Assembly: GCA_032207245.1 (NCBI GenBank)
Contig: CM063502.1
Location: forward strand, 114,043,312 to 114,107,311
Reading direction: 5' to 3'
Length of the DNA: 64,000 nucleotides
Source: Pardosa pseudoannulata
Taxonomy: Eukaryota; Arthropoda; Arachnida; Araneae; Lycosidae
This document shows, one piece after another, positions 38,719 to 48,249 of the stretch. Each line of letters begins with the position of its first letter. Position 1 is the first letter of the stretch. The notes beneath the pieces are model-generated. The model made no database searches. It had not been told where the DNA came from and was given only the letters and a program-made list of their open reading frames with translations. The position numbers and the translations under genes were made by a program.

Positions 38719-38885
38719 AATAGGGATTTATTTAAAAGATAAAGAATATAAGAACAAATTCACATCAGCTGCATTACAATGAAAATGAAAGAACGGTAGA
38801 ATAATAAACTTAAATTTACCATCTGAAAAGAAAAAATAGTTGTGAAAACGATAATTTAAATTAATGATGCCAATTAGTTTTAATA
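38719..38885 (-). repeat. 3' LTR of the older copia element, about 167 bp
   Basis: The minus strand runs TATTAAAACTAATTGGCATC to AATAAATCCCTATT and aligns throughout to the two LTRs of the younger element, with more substitutions. The canonical TG start has become TA. The polypurine tract AAAGGAGGAG precedes it. Confidence 0.88.
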
Positions 38886-39440
38886 CTCCTCCTTTGATTC
38901 TACAACTTTACATATTTCTCTTAATAAACAAAGTCTATTAGGTGACAATGACTTTGTCAACAAATCAGCTACCATCAGATTAGTTAGACAGTACTCACAG
39001 TTAATTAGTTGTTTACCTACACAGTCTTTGATAAAGTAATATTTAATACCTATATGTTTAGTTTGGTTAGGGTACTTTCCACTCTGAATCAAATTTAAAC
39101 AACTCTGATTGTCCACATAGATTGTAGTGGCACAATTTATATCTTGATGCATGCCTTTCAACAAATGCCATAACCAAAGAGCTTCTTGACAGGCTTCAGA
39201 TAGAGCAACATATTCAGCTTCAGTAGAAGATAATGTAACATATATTTGTTTCTTATAACACCAGCTGATGACACCTCTATTTAAGAATATATAACCACTG
39301 TTTGACTTCCTTGTCTTACAATCTTCAGCCCAATTTGCATAAGCATATCCAAAAAATACAGGCCTTACCTGAGTCCTGGCGTTGCTAAGCTTGAGTTTCA
39401 TATTGTCAGTCAACTTAAGATATTTTACAATATGCTTCAA
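38880..39440 (-). pseudogene. Older copia RNase H domain
   Basis: 187 codons without an internal stop. Motifs in order: YANWAEDCKTRKSNSGYIF (first Asp region, first residue of YVDANW decayed to YAYANW), LSSTEAEYVALSEACQEALW (Glu), YVDNQSCLNL (Asp) and VADLLTKSL (last Asp). Family 1 copia RNase H of normal length. The stop lies a few bases inside the LTR. It is separated by frameshifts from the RT upstream. Confidence 0.92.
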
Positions 39441-40450
39441 TTGTATCCAATCATTCTAGTTTGGAGAGGAAACCTTTTGTGCAAGGATGTTTATATATCT
39501 AGTCTTTCGTTGACTAATACATATAGTAAATGTCCAATTAGCTGTCTGTATTTGAAATTACCTTTCAGGAGATTTGTAGATTCTGATTTTTCATAACTCT
39601 TATCCATTGGTGTCTTACTGGGGCTTTGCATCTGACAGTCCATAATCAAGTGCAATTTTCTTGATGTAGTTTGACAAAGTTGAAAATTTTTATCTAAATC
39701 TTTTGTAACATCAATTTCAAGGTACTACTGAAGGAGGCCAAGATTCTTGATTTTTAAACTCTTTAGATAGAACCTTTTCAATTTCATGTATCTCATCTTC
39801 AGACTTGCTTGCAATTATGATATCATTTACATAAATCAGAATATAGTGCCAACTATCACATGATTCTCTTGAATAAAAACATGAATCTACTTTGTTTAAA
39901 ATCTGAATTGACATTAACTTTATGCATTACTTCGTTCCATACTCTGGCTGCTTGTTTCAGTCCATAAGAAATTTCTTTAATAAGCATACTTGTGATACTT
40001 CCTCTATAGTAAAGCCTGGAGGCTGTTTCATATATATTGTCTCATTCATTTTTCCATTTAAAAATGCTGTCTTCACATCACATGATACTGTTAATTTTTC
40101 TTTAGCTGTAATTGACATTAATGTACACAAAGTTGTTTGACGTACAACAGGAGTTAAAGTCTCATCATAGTCTTCACCATACTTTTGAGAGAATCCTTGA
40201 ACCACAAGACATGCCTTGAACGGCTGAAAGCTTCCATGTCTGTCCTTCTTGATTTAAAACACCCACTTGCTTCCAATAGCTTAACGGTTTTCAAGAAGAT
40301 TACACAATTCACAGGCTCCATTCTGTTCCAAAGATGTGAATTCTTCTTGCATTGCATTAAACCATTCCTTTTTGAATCAGCTGGAAATTGTTCCATTGTG
40401 GTTCCAATGGGTTGATTGTTCCATTGTTCCAATGGATTCCTTAATTTCAT
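39441..40450 (-). pseudogene. Older copia reverse transcriptase, frameshifted
   Basis: Pieces in three frames: KNSHLWNRMEPVNC and ASGCFKSRRTD (N-terminal RT); VQGFSQKYGEDYDETLTPVV, SCDVKTAFLNGKMNETIYMK (first catalytic Asp) and QPPGF; then HYILIYVNDIIIASK, where the palm motif YVDD has become YVND, losing one catalytic Asp. A repeated CCATTGTTCCAATGG-type stretch near 40,400-40,440 is absent from the younger copy. Confidence 0.9.
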
Positions 40451-40751
40451 CTTTTACAATATGAAGCTTTTCTATCAGTCTTTTTGGAGTAAGGCTTTTA
40501 GTTGTTGATGTGAAACATGGATCTGGGGATCCTTAATTGCTTCAATTTGTTCATTGCTCTCCTACTGAATTTTTTCTTCATGGGATATTTCAACTTTTGA
40601 ATCATCAGCTTCTTCCCTTTCAAGTATGTCTAAGCTTTAAGGTTCTCTTTGATATATTTCACAGAACTGAACATCTCAACTAATAATCACCATCTATGAA
40701 GATGGATTGTAGCCATGGTAAGTTTTGGATTCTTCATCATACTCAAGAAAT

Positions 40752-40920
40752 TGTTAAAACTAATTGGCATCATTAATTTAAATTATCGTTTGCACAACTT
40801 TTTTATTTTTTAGATGGCAACTAAGTTTATCACACTATTACTGTTCTTTCTTTTCCATTGTAATGTAACTGATGTAAATTTGTTCTTGTATCCTTTAACT
40901 TTTAAAATAAAAGTCCTATA
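40752..40920 (+). repeat. 5' LTR of the younger copia, 169 bp
   Basis: Begins TGTTAAAACTAATTGGCATC and ends AATAAAAGTCCTATA. Unusually short and ending TA rather than CA, yet the boundary is fixed by the duplication, by the primer site next to it and by the 3' LTR. AATAAA near its end may be the polyadenylation signal. By eye it differs from the 3' LTR at about six substitutions and a few indels in the T-rich part. Confidence 0.95.
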
Positions 40921-40937
40921 GGTTATGGGCCCAGGAC
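40921..40937 (+). promoter_or_regulatory. Primer binding site complementary to the internal part of initiator tRNA-Met
   Basis: GGTTATGGGCCCAGGAC starts at the first base after the LTR. Drosophila copia is known to prime from a 5' half-molecule of initiator tRNA-Met cut in the anticodon loop, using GGTTATGGGCCCAG. The near-identical sequence points to the same half-tRNA priming here. The match to copia is from memory. Confidence 0.88.
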
Positions 40938-40998
40938 GATAATTCCTGTAAGGAATTTTCCAGTTTTTATTAGTGTCGCTTAAAGTAAAAATAATAAA

Positions 40999-41695
40999 AT
41001 GGCAGACTTTCAAAGTGACATCGTAAAGCTGAATAATCGCAATTATTCGAACTGGAAATATAAACTGCAGCTCCTGCTAATGAAAGAAAACCTGTTTAAA
41101 AAGGTAATTGAAGGTGAAAGACCGATTGCAGATGGAAATCAAAAAATAATCACTGAATGGGATTCAGCCGACTGTAAAGCACAAGCTTACATTGAAGATG
41201 ATCAACTCATCCATATAAGGGATAAGAGAACGGTGAAAGAACTATAGAATGCTCTCAAAGAATATCATAAGAAAAGTACGCTAACGAATAAAGTTCATTT
41301 CATGCATACGATTTGTTCTTTAAAGCTCAAAGAAGATGGTAATATTCCACAACATATTACTTGCATGCAAGAGTTGTTTCTAAAACTCTGCGATATTGGT
41401 GAAGAATCATTATCAAATAAATGGTGTGTTGCGATACTATTGAGTAGTTTACCTAGAAGCTATGATCTTTTAGTTATGGCACTGGAAATACGACCAGAGA
41501 AAGAATTAACATTTGACGTTATACAGCAAAAAAATCATCACTGAATATGAACGTAAACAACATGCAGAAGAAACTACCTGCAAATCTGAAAAATTAATAA
41601 AGTCAGTTGCTAGTAAAAATTTCAAGAAAACCCTCGTGGAATGTTATTTTTGGAAAAAGCATGGTCTTGTGAAAAAGGATTGCAAGAATATTTAA
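40999..41695 (+). pseudogene. Younger copia gag, broken
   Basis: ATG at 40,999 (MADFQSDIVKLNNRNYSNWK, the LNxxNYxxWK motif of copia gag/UBN2 proteins). An in-frame TAG stands at 41,245, a frameshift occurs at about 41,520-41,540, and the zinc knuckle follows in the shifted frame as CYFWKKHGLVKKDC: the second Cys is Trp and the His is Leu, so zinc binding would be lost. Gag forms the virus-like particle in which reverse transcription occurs. The ATG aligns with the degenerate start of the older copy (46,976), where codon 5 is a stop. Confidence 0.92.
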
Positions 41696-41699
41696 ATTG

Positions 41700-41934
41700 G
41701 AAAGAAAAACAACAAAATAAAGTGAATATAGTTGAACATAAGGAGTATTTGTTTTCATTTGAAATTCAATCACATAGTTGGATTTTGGATTCTGCAGCCA
41801 CTAGACATGTAACCAGTGATAGAGAGTTCTTCACATTCTTGAATACATCATACACTGAGAAAATTGAAATTGCTAATGGTGAATTAGTTGATGTTATTGG
41901 ATTAGTTGATGTTATTGGTATAATTAAAGTTTAA
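41700..41934 (+). pseudogene. Younger copia protease domain, broken
   Basis: HSWILDSAATRHVTSDREFF is the retropepsin active-site region. The usual D-S/T-G-A reads DSAA, with Gly replaced by Ala. A tandem 18-bp duplication (TTAGTTGATGTTATTGG twice, 41,884-41,919) gives VDVIGLVDVIG and is followed by a stop at 41,932. The older copy has DSGA at the same place but a stop two codons later. Confidence 0.88.
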
Positions 41935-42850
41935 AAATCAAGAAGGATCAGTTACACCAGTTGTATTATCCAATGAGCTGTATGCACTAGAAGTTGTTGG
42001 AAATTTAATTTCAGTTAGACAACTAAACTTGAACAATTTTTCAGTAAATTTCAGTAAAGATTTTTGTGACATTCTCAAAGATGGAAAACAAATAGGATTT
42101 GCCAACTCTGTTGGAAACTTATATAGATTGTGTGAACCACATAAAATTCATACAGTTATTGAACATAAGAGCAATTGTATTCATACATGGCATCGAAAAA
42201 TGGGACATTGTGATCCAAAGGCAATAAAGAAAATGTATACTGAGGGACTTTTAGAGGATTTGAAGATAGTTGATTGTGGAATTCAAATGTCATGCAACAC
42301 ATGCGTGAAAGGAAAGTTGACCACATTGCCCTTTCCAAAACAATTCTCTAGCAAAACAGCCAACCCACTTGACTTAATCCATACAGATGTTTATGGACAA
42401 TGCAAACTATGACACTAGGTGGTAAATGATATATGGTCACATTTTCACGATATACACAAGTGTATTTGATGACAAATAAATCTGAACTTCCTGACATTTT
42501 AAAACACTACATAGCATTTGTGAAAAACTAGTTTGACAGAAAAGTCAAGATTATTCGATCTGATTGTGGAGGTGAATATCTAAATACCAACTCACAAAAA
42601 TATTTGATGAATGAGGGTATCCAAACTCAGTTAACTGCAACTTATTCTCTCCAACAAAATGGCATAGCAGAGAGGAAAAACAGGACTCTAGTAGAAATGG
42701 CCCATTGCATGATCATTGATGCAGGTCTACCAAATCGGTTTTAGGATGAAGCTGTAGTAACTGCTAATTTCATTCAAAACAGGATTCTTACTCGATCAAA
42801 GAAACTAACTCCTTATGAACTGTGGAATAACAAAAGCCTAAGGTAAAGAA
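41935..42850 (+). pseudogene. Younger copia integrase, broken
   Basis: The pre-integrase zinc-binding region HTWHRKMGHCDPKAIKKM ... CNTCVKGKLT (HHCC pattern) is intact. The core has the first Asp in LIHTDVYG (about 42,384), a stop and shift right after, the second Asp in IRSDCGGEY (about 42,560) and the Glu in NGIAERKNRT (about 42,670). Stops interrupt at about 42,528 and 42,742. The C-terminal copia region (KLTPYELWN) follows, then a frameshift. Confidence 0.9.
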
Positions 42851-43248
42851 TTTTCAAATTTTTAGTTCAAATGCTTTGTTCATGTCCCTATCCAGAAACG
42901 ACAGAAATTAGATAATACAGGAACAAAAATGATATTTTTTTGGTATGATGAAGAATCAAAAGCTTACCGTTGCTACAATGCATCTTCAAAGAAGATAGTT
43001 ATTAGTTGAGATGTTTGGATCTATGATATATATCAAGGGAAATCTGAATGCTTAGACATACTTGAAAATGAAGAAGCTGTTAATTCAAAAGTTGAAATAT
43101 CCCATAAAGAAGAGGAAATTCAGGAGGAGAGCAATGAACCAATTGAAGCAGTTAAAGATCCTCAGATTCATGTTTCTCATCAATCAACTAAAGGCGTTCC
43201 TCCAAAAAGACTCATAGAAGAGCTTCATGCTGTAAAAGACGAAATTAA
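42851..43248 (+). pseudogene. Younger copia integrase-RT linker
   Basis: The integrase C-terminal segment in a shifted frame (WYDEESKAYRCYN, GKSECLDILENEE), then an acidic, low-complexity stretch (HKEEEIQEESNEPIE) and KRLIEELHAVKDEIN, interrupted at 43,249 by the MITE. The linker is variable in copia pol. The matching WYDEESK position in the older copy is where the younger element inserted. Confidence 0.8.
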
Positions 43249-43529
43249 CACTAGATTGCCTGAGATTTCTTGTATACCTATATTGCCCAAAAACAGTCAA
43301 AATGACTGCATTGTGAAAAAATAACAAATATGTAAAGAAATTTGTTTAAAATTAATTTTTAATATTATATAATAAAGGAGGGCGGAAGTAACTACAATTA
43401 TTCATAAACCCATTTATATGTTATAGAAAAAGTCACCAAATTCTAAGAAATGGTATCATTATATTTCATAATTGTTTTTCTAATTGAAATTAAAAAACAG
43501 TCAAAATGACTGCCTTGGGCAATCTAGTG
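43249..43529. mobile_element. TTAA-flanked MITE, 281 bp, inside the younger copia
   Basis: TTAA at 43,245-43,248 and 43,530-43,533; ends CACTAGATTGCC and GGCAATCTAGTG are a perfect 12-bp inverted repeat. CAGTCAAAATGACTG occurs near both ends. No coding capacity. The older copia copy keeps the uninterrupted GAAATTAAGGA (minus strand, about 40,435-40,450), giving an empty site. The signature fits the piggyBac superfamily. Confidence 0.93.
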
Positions 43530-43533
43530 TTAA

Positions 43534-44499
43534 GGAGCCCAAATCCTACAATGAAACAATTTCTAGTTGATTCAAAAAGGAATGGCTTAATGCAATGCAA
43601 GAAGAATTGACATTTTTGGAACAGAATGGAACCTCGGAATTGTGTAATCTTCCTGAAAATCGAAACGCTATTGGTAGCAAATGGGTGATGAAAGCATTCA
43701 GCAGGTCAAAGCCTGTCTTGTTGCTCAAGGGTTCTCTCAAAAATATGGTGAAGACTATAATGAGGCTTTCAGTCCTGTTGTACGTCAAAGAACTTTGCGT
43801 ACTTTATTGTCAATTGCAGCTAAAGGAAAATTAACAGTCTATCACTTTGATTTAAAAACAGTATTTTTAAATGGAAAACTGAATGAGACAATATACATGA
43901 AACAGCCTCTAGGCTATACTATAAAGGGAGCATCAGAAGTATGCTTATTAAAGAAAAGTATTTATGGACAGACACAAGTAGCCAGAGTGTGGAACAAAGA
44001 AGTGCATACAGTTATTTTCAATTCAGATTTTAAACAAAATAGAGTAGATTCATGCCTTTATTCAAGAAAATCATGTGATAGTTGGTGTTATATTCTGATT
44101 TATGTAGATGATATCATAATTGAAAGCAAAAGAGGAAATACATGAAATTGAAAATGTTCTATCTAAAGAGTTTGAGATCAAGAATCTTGACCCCCTTCAG
44201 CAGTACCTTGGAATTGAAGTTACAAAAGATTCAGATGAAAATTTTCAACTTTGTCAATCAAACTACATCAAGAAAATTGCACTTGATTATGGACTGTCAG
44301 ATGCAAAACCAGTAAGCACACCAATGGATAAGAGTTATGAAAAATCAGAATCTACAAATCTGCTGAAAGATAATTCCAAACACAGATAGCTAATTGGACG
44401 TTTACTTTATGTATCAGTCAACATAACACCAGATATTTCAGCAAGTGTAAACATCCTTGCACAAAAGGTTTTCTCTCCAAACAGGAAGACTGGATATAA
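43534..44499 (+). pseudogene. Younger copia reverse transcriptase, frameshifted
   Basis: Pieces: MQEELTFLEQNGTSELCNLP and NAIGSKWVMK (N-terminal); after a shift VAQGFSQKYGEDYNEAFSPV, FDLKTVFLNGKLNETIYMKQ (first Asp) and YILIYVDDIIIESK, with YVDD intact at about 44,100-44,111; another shift, then KEFEIKNLDPLQQYLGIEV and SNYIKKIALDYGLSDAKPVS (copia thumb region), then a stop at 44,387. About full length if frames are ignored. Directly followed by RNase H. Confidence 0.93.
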
Positions 44500-45063
44500 T
44501 TGAAGCGTATTGTAAAATATCTTAAGTTATATACCAATATGAAACTCAAGCTTAGCAACATCGGGACTCAGGAAAGTCTTGCATTCTTTGGATATGTGGA
44601 TGCAAATTGGGCTGAAGATTGTAAGACAAGGAAGTCAAACAGTGGTTACATATTCTTCTTAAATGGAAGTGTCATCAGCTGCTGTTGCAAGAAACAAACC
44701 TGTGTTACATTATCTTCTACTGAAGCTAAATATGTTGCTCTATCTGAAGCCTGCCAAGAAGCTCTTTGGTTATGGCATTTATTGAAAGACATGCATCAAG
44801 ATGTAAATTGTGCCACAACAATTTATGAAGACAATCAGAGTTGTTTAAATCTGATTCAGAGTGGAAAGTACTCTAACCAAACTAAACATATAGATACTAA
44901 ATATCACTTTATCAAACATTGCATAAATAAACAACTAATTAACTGTGAGTACTGTCCAGCAGATCTGATGGTAGCTGATTTGTTAACTAAGCCATTGTCA
45001 CCCAATAGACATTGTATACTAAGAGAAAAATGTAAAGTTGTAGAAACAAAGGAGGAGTGTTAA
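44500..45063 (+). pseudogene. Younger copia RNase H domain, open
   Basis: 187 codons without a stop. DANWAEDCKTRKSNSGYIFF carries the first Asp, LSSTEAKYVALSEACQEALW the Glu, EDNQSCLNLI the next Asp and VADLLTKPLS the last. Length and motif spacing are normal for copia. The final Cys codon and TAA lie in the first six bases of the 3' LTR, so LTR and coding sequence overlap. It is the only full domain without a break but has no start of its own; it is normally the C-terminus of pol. Confidence 0.93.
45048..45057 (+). promoter_or_regulatory. Polypurine tract
   Basis: AAAGGAGGAG ends exactly at the 3' LTR. It would prime plus-strand synthesis and is conserved in the older copy. Confidence 0.9.
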
Positions 45064-45225
45064 AACTAATTGGCATCATTAATTTAAATTATTGTTTGCA
45101 CAACTTTTTATTTTTACAATGGCAACTAAGTTTATCATACTATTACTGTACTTTCTTTTCCATTGTAATGTAACTGATGTAAATTTGTTCTCGTATCCTT
45201 TAACTTTTAAAATAAAAGTCTTATA
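45058..45225 (+). repeat. 3' LTR of the younger copia, 168 bp
   Basis: TGTTAAAACTAATTGG to AATAAAAGTCTTATA, followed by the GAAAT duplication at 45,226-45,230. Confidence 0.95.
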
Positions 45226-45230
45226 GAAAT

Positions 45231-45870
45231 ATCATTTTTGTTCCTGTATTATCCAATTTCTGTGGTTTCTGGATAGGGACATAAATAAAGCAATTGAAAC
45301 CAAAAATTTGAAAATTCGTTACCTTAGGCTTTTTATTATTCCACAGTTCATAAGGAGTAAGTTTCTTTGCTTGAGTAACAATCCTGTTTTGAATGAAATA
45401 AGCAGTTACTACACCTTCACTCCAAAACTTATTTGGTAGACCTGCATAAATCAGCATGCAATATGCCATTTCTACTTGAGTCCTGGTTTTCCTCTTTGCT
45501 ATGCCATATTTTTGTGGAGAATAAGTTGTAGTTAACTGAGTTTGGATACCCTTATTCATCAAATATTTTCCTAAGTTGGTATTTAGATATTCACCTCTAC
45601 GATCAGATTATCAATAAATACACATGTGTATGCCATGAAAAATCATCTATAAATATGACCATATATCATTTACCACTTGGTGTCATAGTCTGTATTGGTC
45701 CACAAACATCTGTATGGATTAAGTCAAGTAGATTGGCTGTTTTGCTAGAGGATTGTTTTGGAAAGGGTAATCAGATCAACTTTCCTTTCATGTATGTATT
45801 GCATGACATTTAAATTCCATAATCAACTATCTTCAAATCTTTGAAAAGTCCCTCAGTATACATTTTCTTT
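45231..45870 (-). pseudogene. Older copia integrase, broken
   Basis: HTDV holds the first Asp (about 45,705). The second Asp is kept in SDRRGEY (about 45,600), although the following Gly has become Arg. GIAKRKTRT has Lys where the catalytic Glu should be, so the active site is lost independently of other breaks. The 113-codon frame 45,221-45,562 runs MNKGIQTQLTTTYSPQ to TPYELWNNKKP and stops at the nested insertion. Confidence 0.92.
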
Positions 45871-46330
45871 ATCGCCTTTCGATCACGATGCCCTGTGTTT
45901 TGATACCATGTATAAATACAGTTGTTCTTATGTTCAATAACTGTATGAATTTTATGTGGTTTACATAATCTATATAAGTATCCAACAGAGTTAGAAAATC
46001 CTATTTGTTTTCAATCTTTGAGAATTTCACATAAATCTTTATAGAAATTTACTGAAAAATTGTTCAAGTTTAGTTGTGGAATTGAAATTAAATTTCCAAC
46101 ATCCTTTAGTGCAAATAGCATATCAGAAAATACAACTAGTGTAACTGATCCTTCTTGATTTTTAAACTTCAATTTGAAAGTACCAAAACTAATAACATCA
46201 ACTAATTTACCATTAGCAACTTCAATTTTCTCAGTATATGATGTAGTCAAGGATGTGAAAGACTATCACTGGTTACACGTCAAGTAGCTCCAGAATCGAA
46301 AATCCAACTATGTAATTGAATTTCATTAGA
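45871..46330 (-). pseudogene. Older copia protease and pre-integrase region
   Basis: HSWIFDSGAT keeps the normal protease motif DSGA but is followed by a stop. The 79-codon frame 46,011-46,250 (TEKIEVANGKLVDVISFGTF ... NLISIPQLNLNNFSVN) is the protease C-terminal part. The zinc-binding pre-integrase region follows with frame breaks. Confidence 0.85.
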
Positions 46331-46976
46331 GTTTTCTTGAAATTTTTACTAGCAACTGAATTCATTACCTTTTCTGATTTACAGGTAGTTTCTTCTGTAA
46401 ATTGTTTATGTTTATATTCAATGATGATCTTTTGCTATACAACGTCAAATACTAATTCTTTCTTTGGTTATATTTCCAGTGCCATAATTAAAGAAACATA
46501 GCTTCTACACAAACTACTCAATAGTATCGAAACACTCCATTAATCTGATAGTGATTCTTTACTAATATTGTGAAAGTTTAAAACTCTTGCATGCAAATAA
46601 AGTGTTGTGGAATATTACTATCATCTTCGAGTTTCAAAGAACAAATTCTATGCATCAAATAAACTTTATTCATTAGCATACTGTTCTTATGATATTCTTT
46701 AAGAGCATTCTACATTTATTTTTCTGTGCTCTTATTTCTAATATGGATAAGCTGATCATCTTCCACTATAAGTCCAATGCAGGCTTTTGCTTTACTGTCA
46801 GCTGCGTCCCATTCAGCAATTATTTTTTTATTTTGATTTCTATCTGGAATCAGTCTTTCCCCTTCAATTACCTTTTTAAACATACTTTCTTTCATTAGTA
46901 GTAGTTACACTTTATATTTCCAGTTCGAATAATTACAATTGTTCAGTTTTAGGATGTCACTTCAAAAGTCCACCAT
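46331..46976 (-). pseudogene. Older copia gag, internally deleted
   Basis: The start at 46,976-46,974 is followed by a stop at codon 5. Downstream gag words align to the younger copy in several frames. About 100 bp including the zinc knuckle are missing just before the protease region (junction at about 46,325). Confidence 0.85.
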
Positions 46977-47004
46977 TTTATTACTTTTACTTTAAGTGAC
47001 TAAT

Positions 47005-48247
47005 TCAAAAAGTGTCCTTTGAGGGATTAATCAACTACATAGCTTGTTTTCCAAAATACCCTATAATGATTCTATTATATTGAGATTAGGGAACTGAGGA
47101 AGCCACATGAGGTGCTCTATTTCATCACTGTATTCATAAAACATGTTTTCGACAATTCCACAGGTATGAATGGGGGCATTAACATCTTAGAAGACTGGTT
47201 GTTTATCAGGAAACATAGTTTGCCCCATTGCATGAAGATGATTGGCCAGAATACTGACATAATCCTCTCCTGTAACATGGCCATTCAGGTCAACAAGTGA
47301 GCTAAGACCACAATGAGATACAGGGGCATAATTTGGGCATAGTAACTAAGGGGCAAAAGTCAAATCAGAACTATAAAATATGAATAAAACCTCAGATATT
47401 AGAGGGTCAAAACAGTAAATTTGTCCCTTCTCTAACATTTCTGGAGGTGCATTTGATTCCCTTTACCCCTCCCAAATTACAACCGAGATGCGATATTACA
47501 TCCAGGTCATCACTAAATCACCACCATGCTTAACCATAGACCAAAAATTGTCAACTTGATAAGCTTTTGGTGCTGTTCTCAACTCATAAATACTCCATTT
47601 GTCAGGAATAATGTAAATGATGATTCATTTGATCATATTACATACTCCAATTGATGTTGTGTCCAATTTTTATGCTTGTGATACCATATTCATCACTTCA
47701 AGGCATTGCATGGTATAATTAATGATTTTGAAACAGCTGCTCTATCATGAATATTTGCCATATGTAGCTCATGCGAGATAGTTTTTGATGAAACTGCTAT
47801 GGTAGAAGTGTGTTCATCTCGGATGTTATCTGGAATGCTGTTGTCTTGTGTCTTTTTGCCACAATTTGTTTTAAAACATTTCTGTCATTAAGCTTCAACT
47901 TATGACACTGTTGTACTATTTAGATGATTTTTTTCTTATTTCAAATGTGCTGACATTATAGTTAACACTGTACTTCTCCAAACACCAAGAAGAGTGCCCA
48001 TTATCATTGCTGAGGCTCCAGTAAGACAGGCCTTAACAATCATGCCTCTTACAAAATCAGATACGTCAGCTATAATACATCTTTAACATGTATTATACAT
48101 AGTTTATACATGTATTAATATAGCATACTGATGATACTTTCTCATCTGCTAACTGACACCCTACACTGTTAGAGGGCAAGAGTAAATAAAAAGTTTCTTT
48201 CGGGTGCTATTTTTCATAAATGTTCATATTAATTTGTTCAACCCCTG
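47005..48247 (-). pseudogene. Tc1/mariner-type transposon, truncated by the copia junction
   Basis: The 5' end is intact: minus-strand CAGGGGTTGAACAAATTAAT ends at 48,247, with TA at 48,248-48,249. Transposase pieces on the minus strand: GHVTGEDYVSILANHLHAMG, then VNAPIHTCGIVENMFYEY (where the second catalytic Asp would be, QDNAPIHT, reading as DVNAPIHT), then WLPQFPNLNIIESL (Glu) and GILENK. The 3' terminal repeat is missing where the older copia begins. Many stops; middle part (47,330-47,600) carries unrelated-looking sequence that may be an insertion or decay. Confidence 0.8.
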
Positions 48248-48249
48248 TA

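Larger units (their letters stand above)
38719..40751 (-). mobile_element. Older copia element, 3' half (left of the nested insertion)
   Basis: Minus-strand copia sequence: RT end, RNase H, polypurine tract and 3' LTR. It is continuous with 45,226-47,004 once the younger element and one GAAAT are set aside; the integrase C-terminal region crosses the junction in register. The left flank before the LTR end is CATTG at 38,714-38,718; its partner would have been at the lost 5' LTR. Confidence 0.92.
40752..45225 (+). mobile_element. Younger copia retrotransposon, complete with LTRs and 5-bp duplication, defective
   Basis: 4,474 bp, flanked by GAAAT at 40,747-40,751 and 45,226-45,230. Order: 5' LTR, primer binding site, gag, protease, integrase, RT, RNase H, polypurine tract, 3' LTR, which is the copia (Ty1/copia) order. 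It sits inside the integrase region of an older, opposite-strand copy of the same family. It carries a 281-bp TTAA MITE between integrase and RT. Stops and frameshifts in every domain except RNase H make it non-autonomous. Confidence 0.96.
45226..47004 (-). mobile_element. Older copia element, 5' half (right of the nested insertion)
   Basis: Minus-strand copia: gag, protease and integrase up to the insertion point. Homology to the younger copy extends through the gag start and about 20 bp of leader (TTAAGTGAC at about 46,992-47,000), then stops. The primer site and 5' LTR are missing and Tc1 sequence begins, so the 5' end was lost. Confidence 0.92.

Noticed and set aside
39922..40415. Plus-strand frames of 72 and 76 codons
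   Set aside because: They are antisense shadows of the older copia reverse transcriptase.
38719..47004. Two independent, tail-to-tail copia insertions
   Set aside because: The GAAAT duplication and the continuity of the integrase across it show one element inside another.
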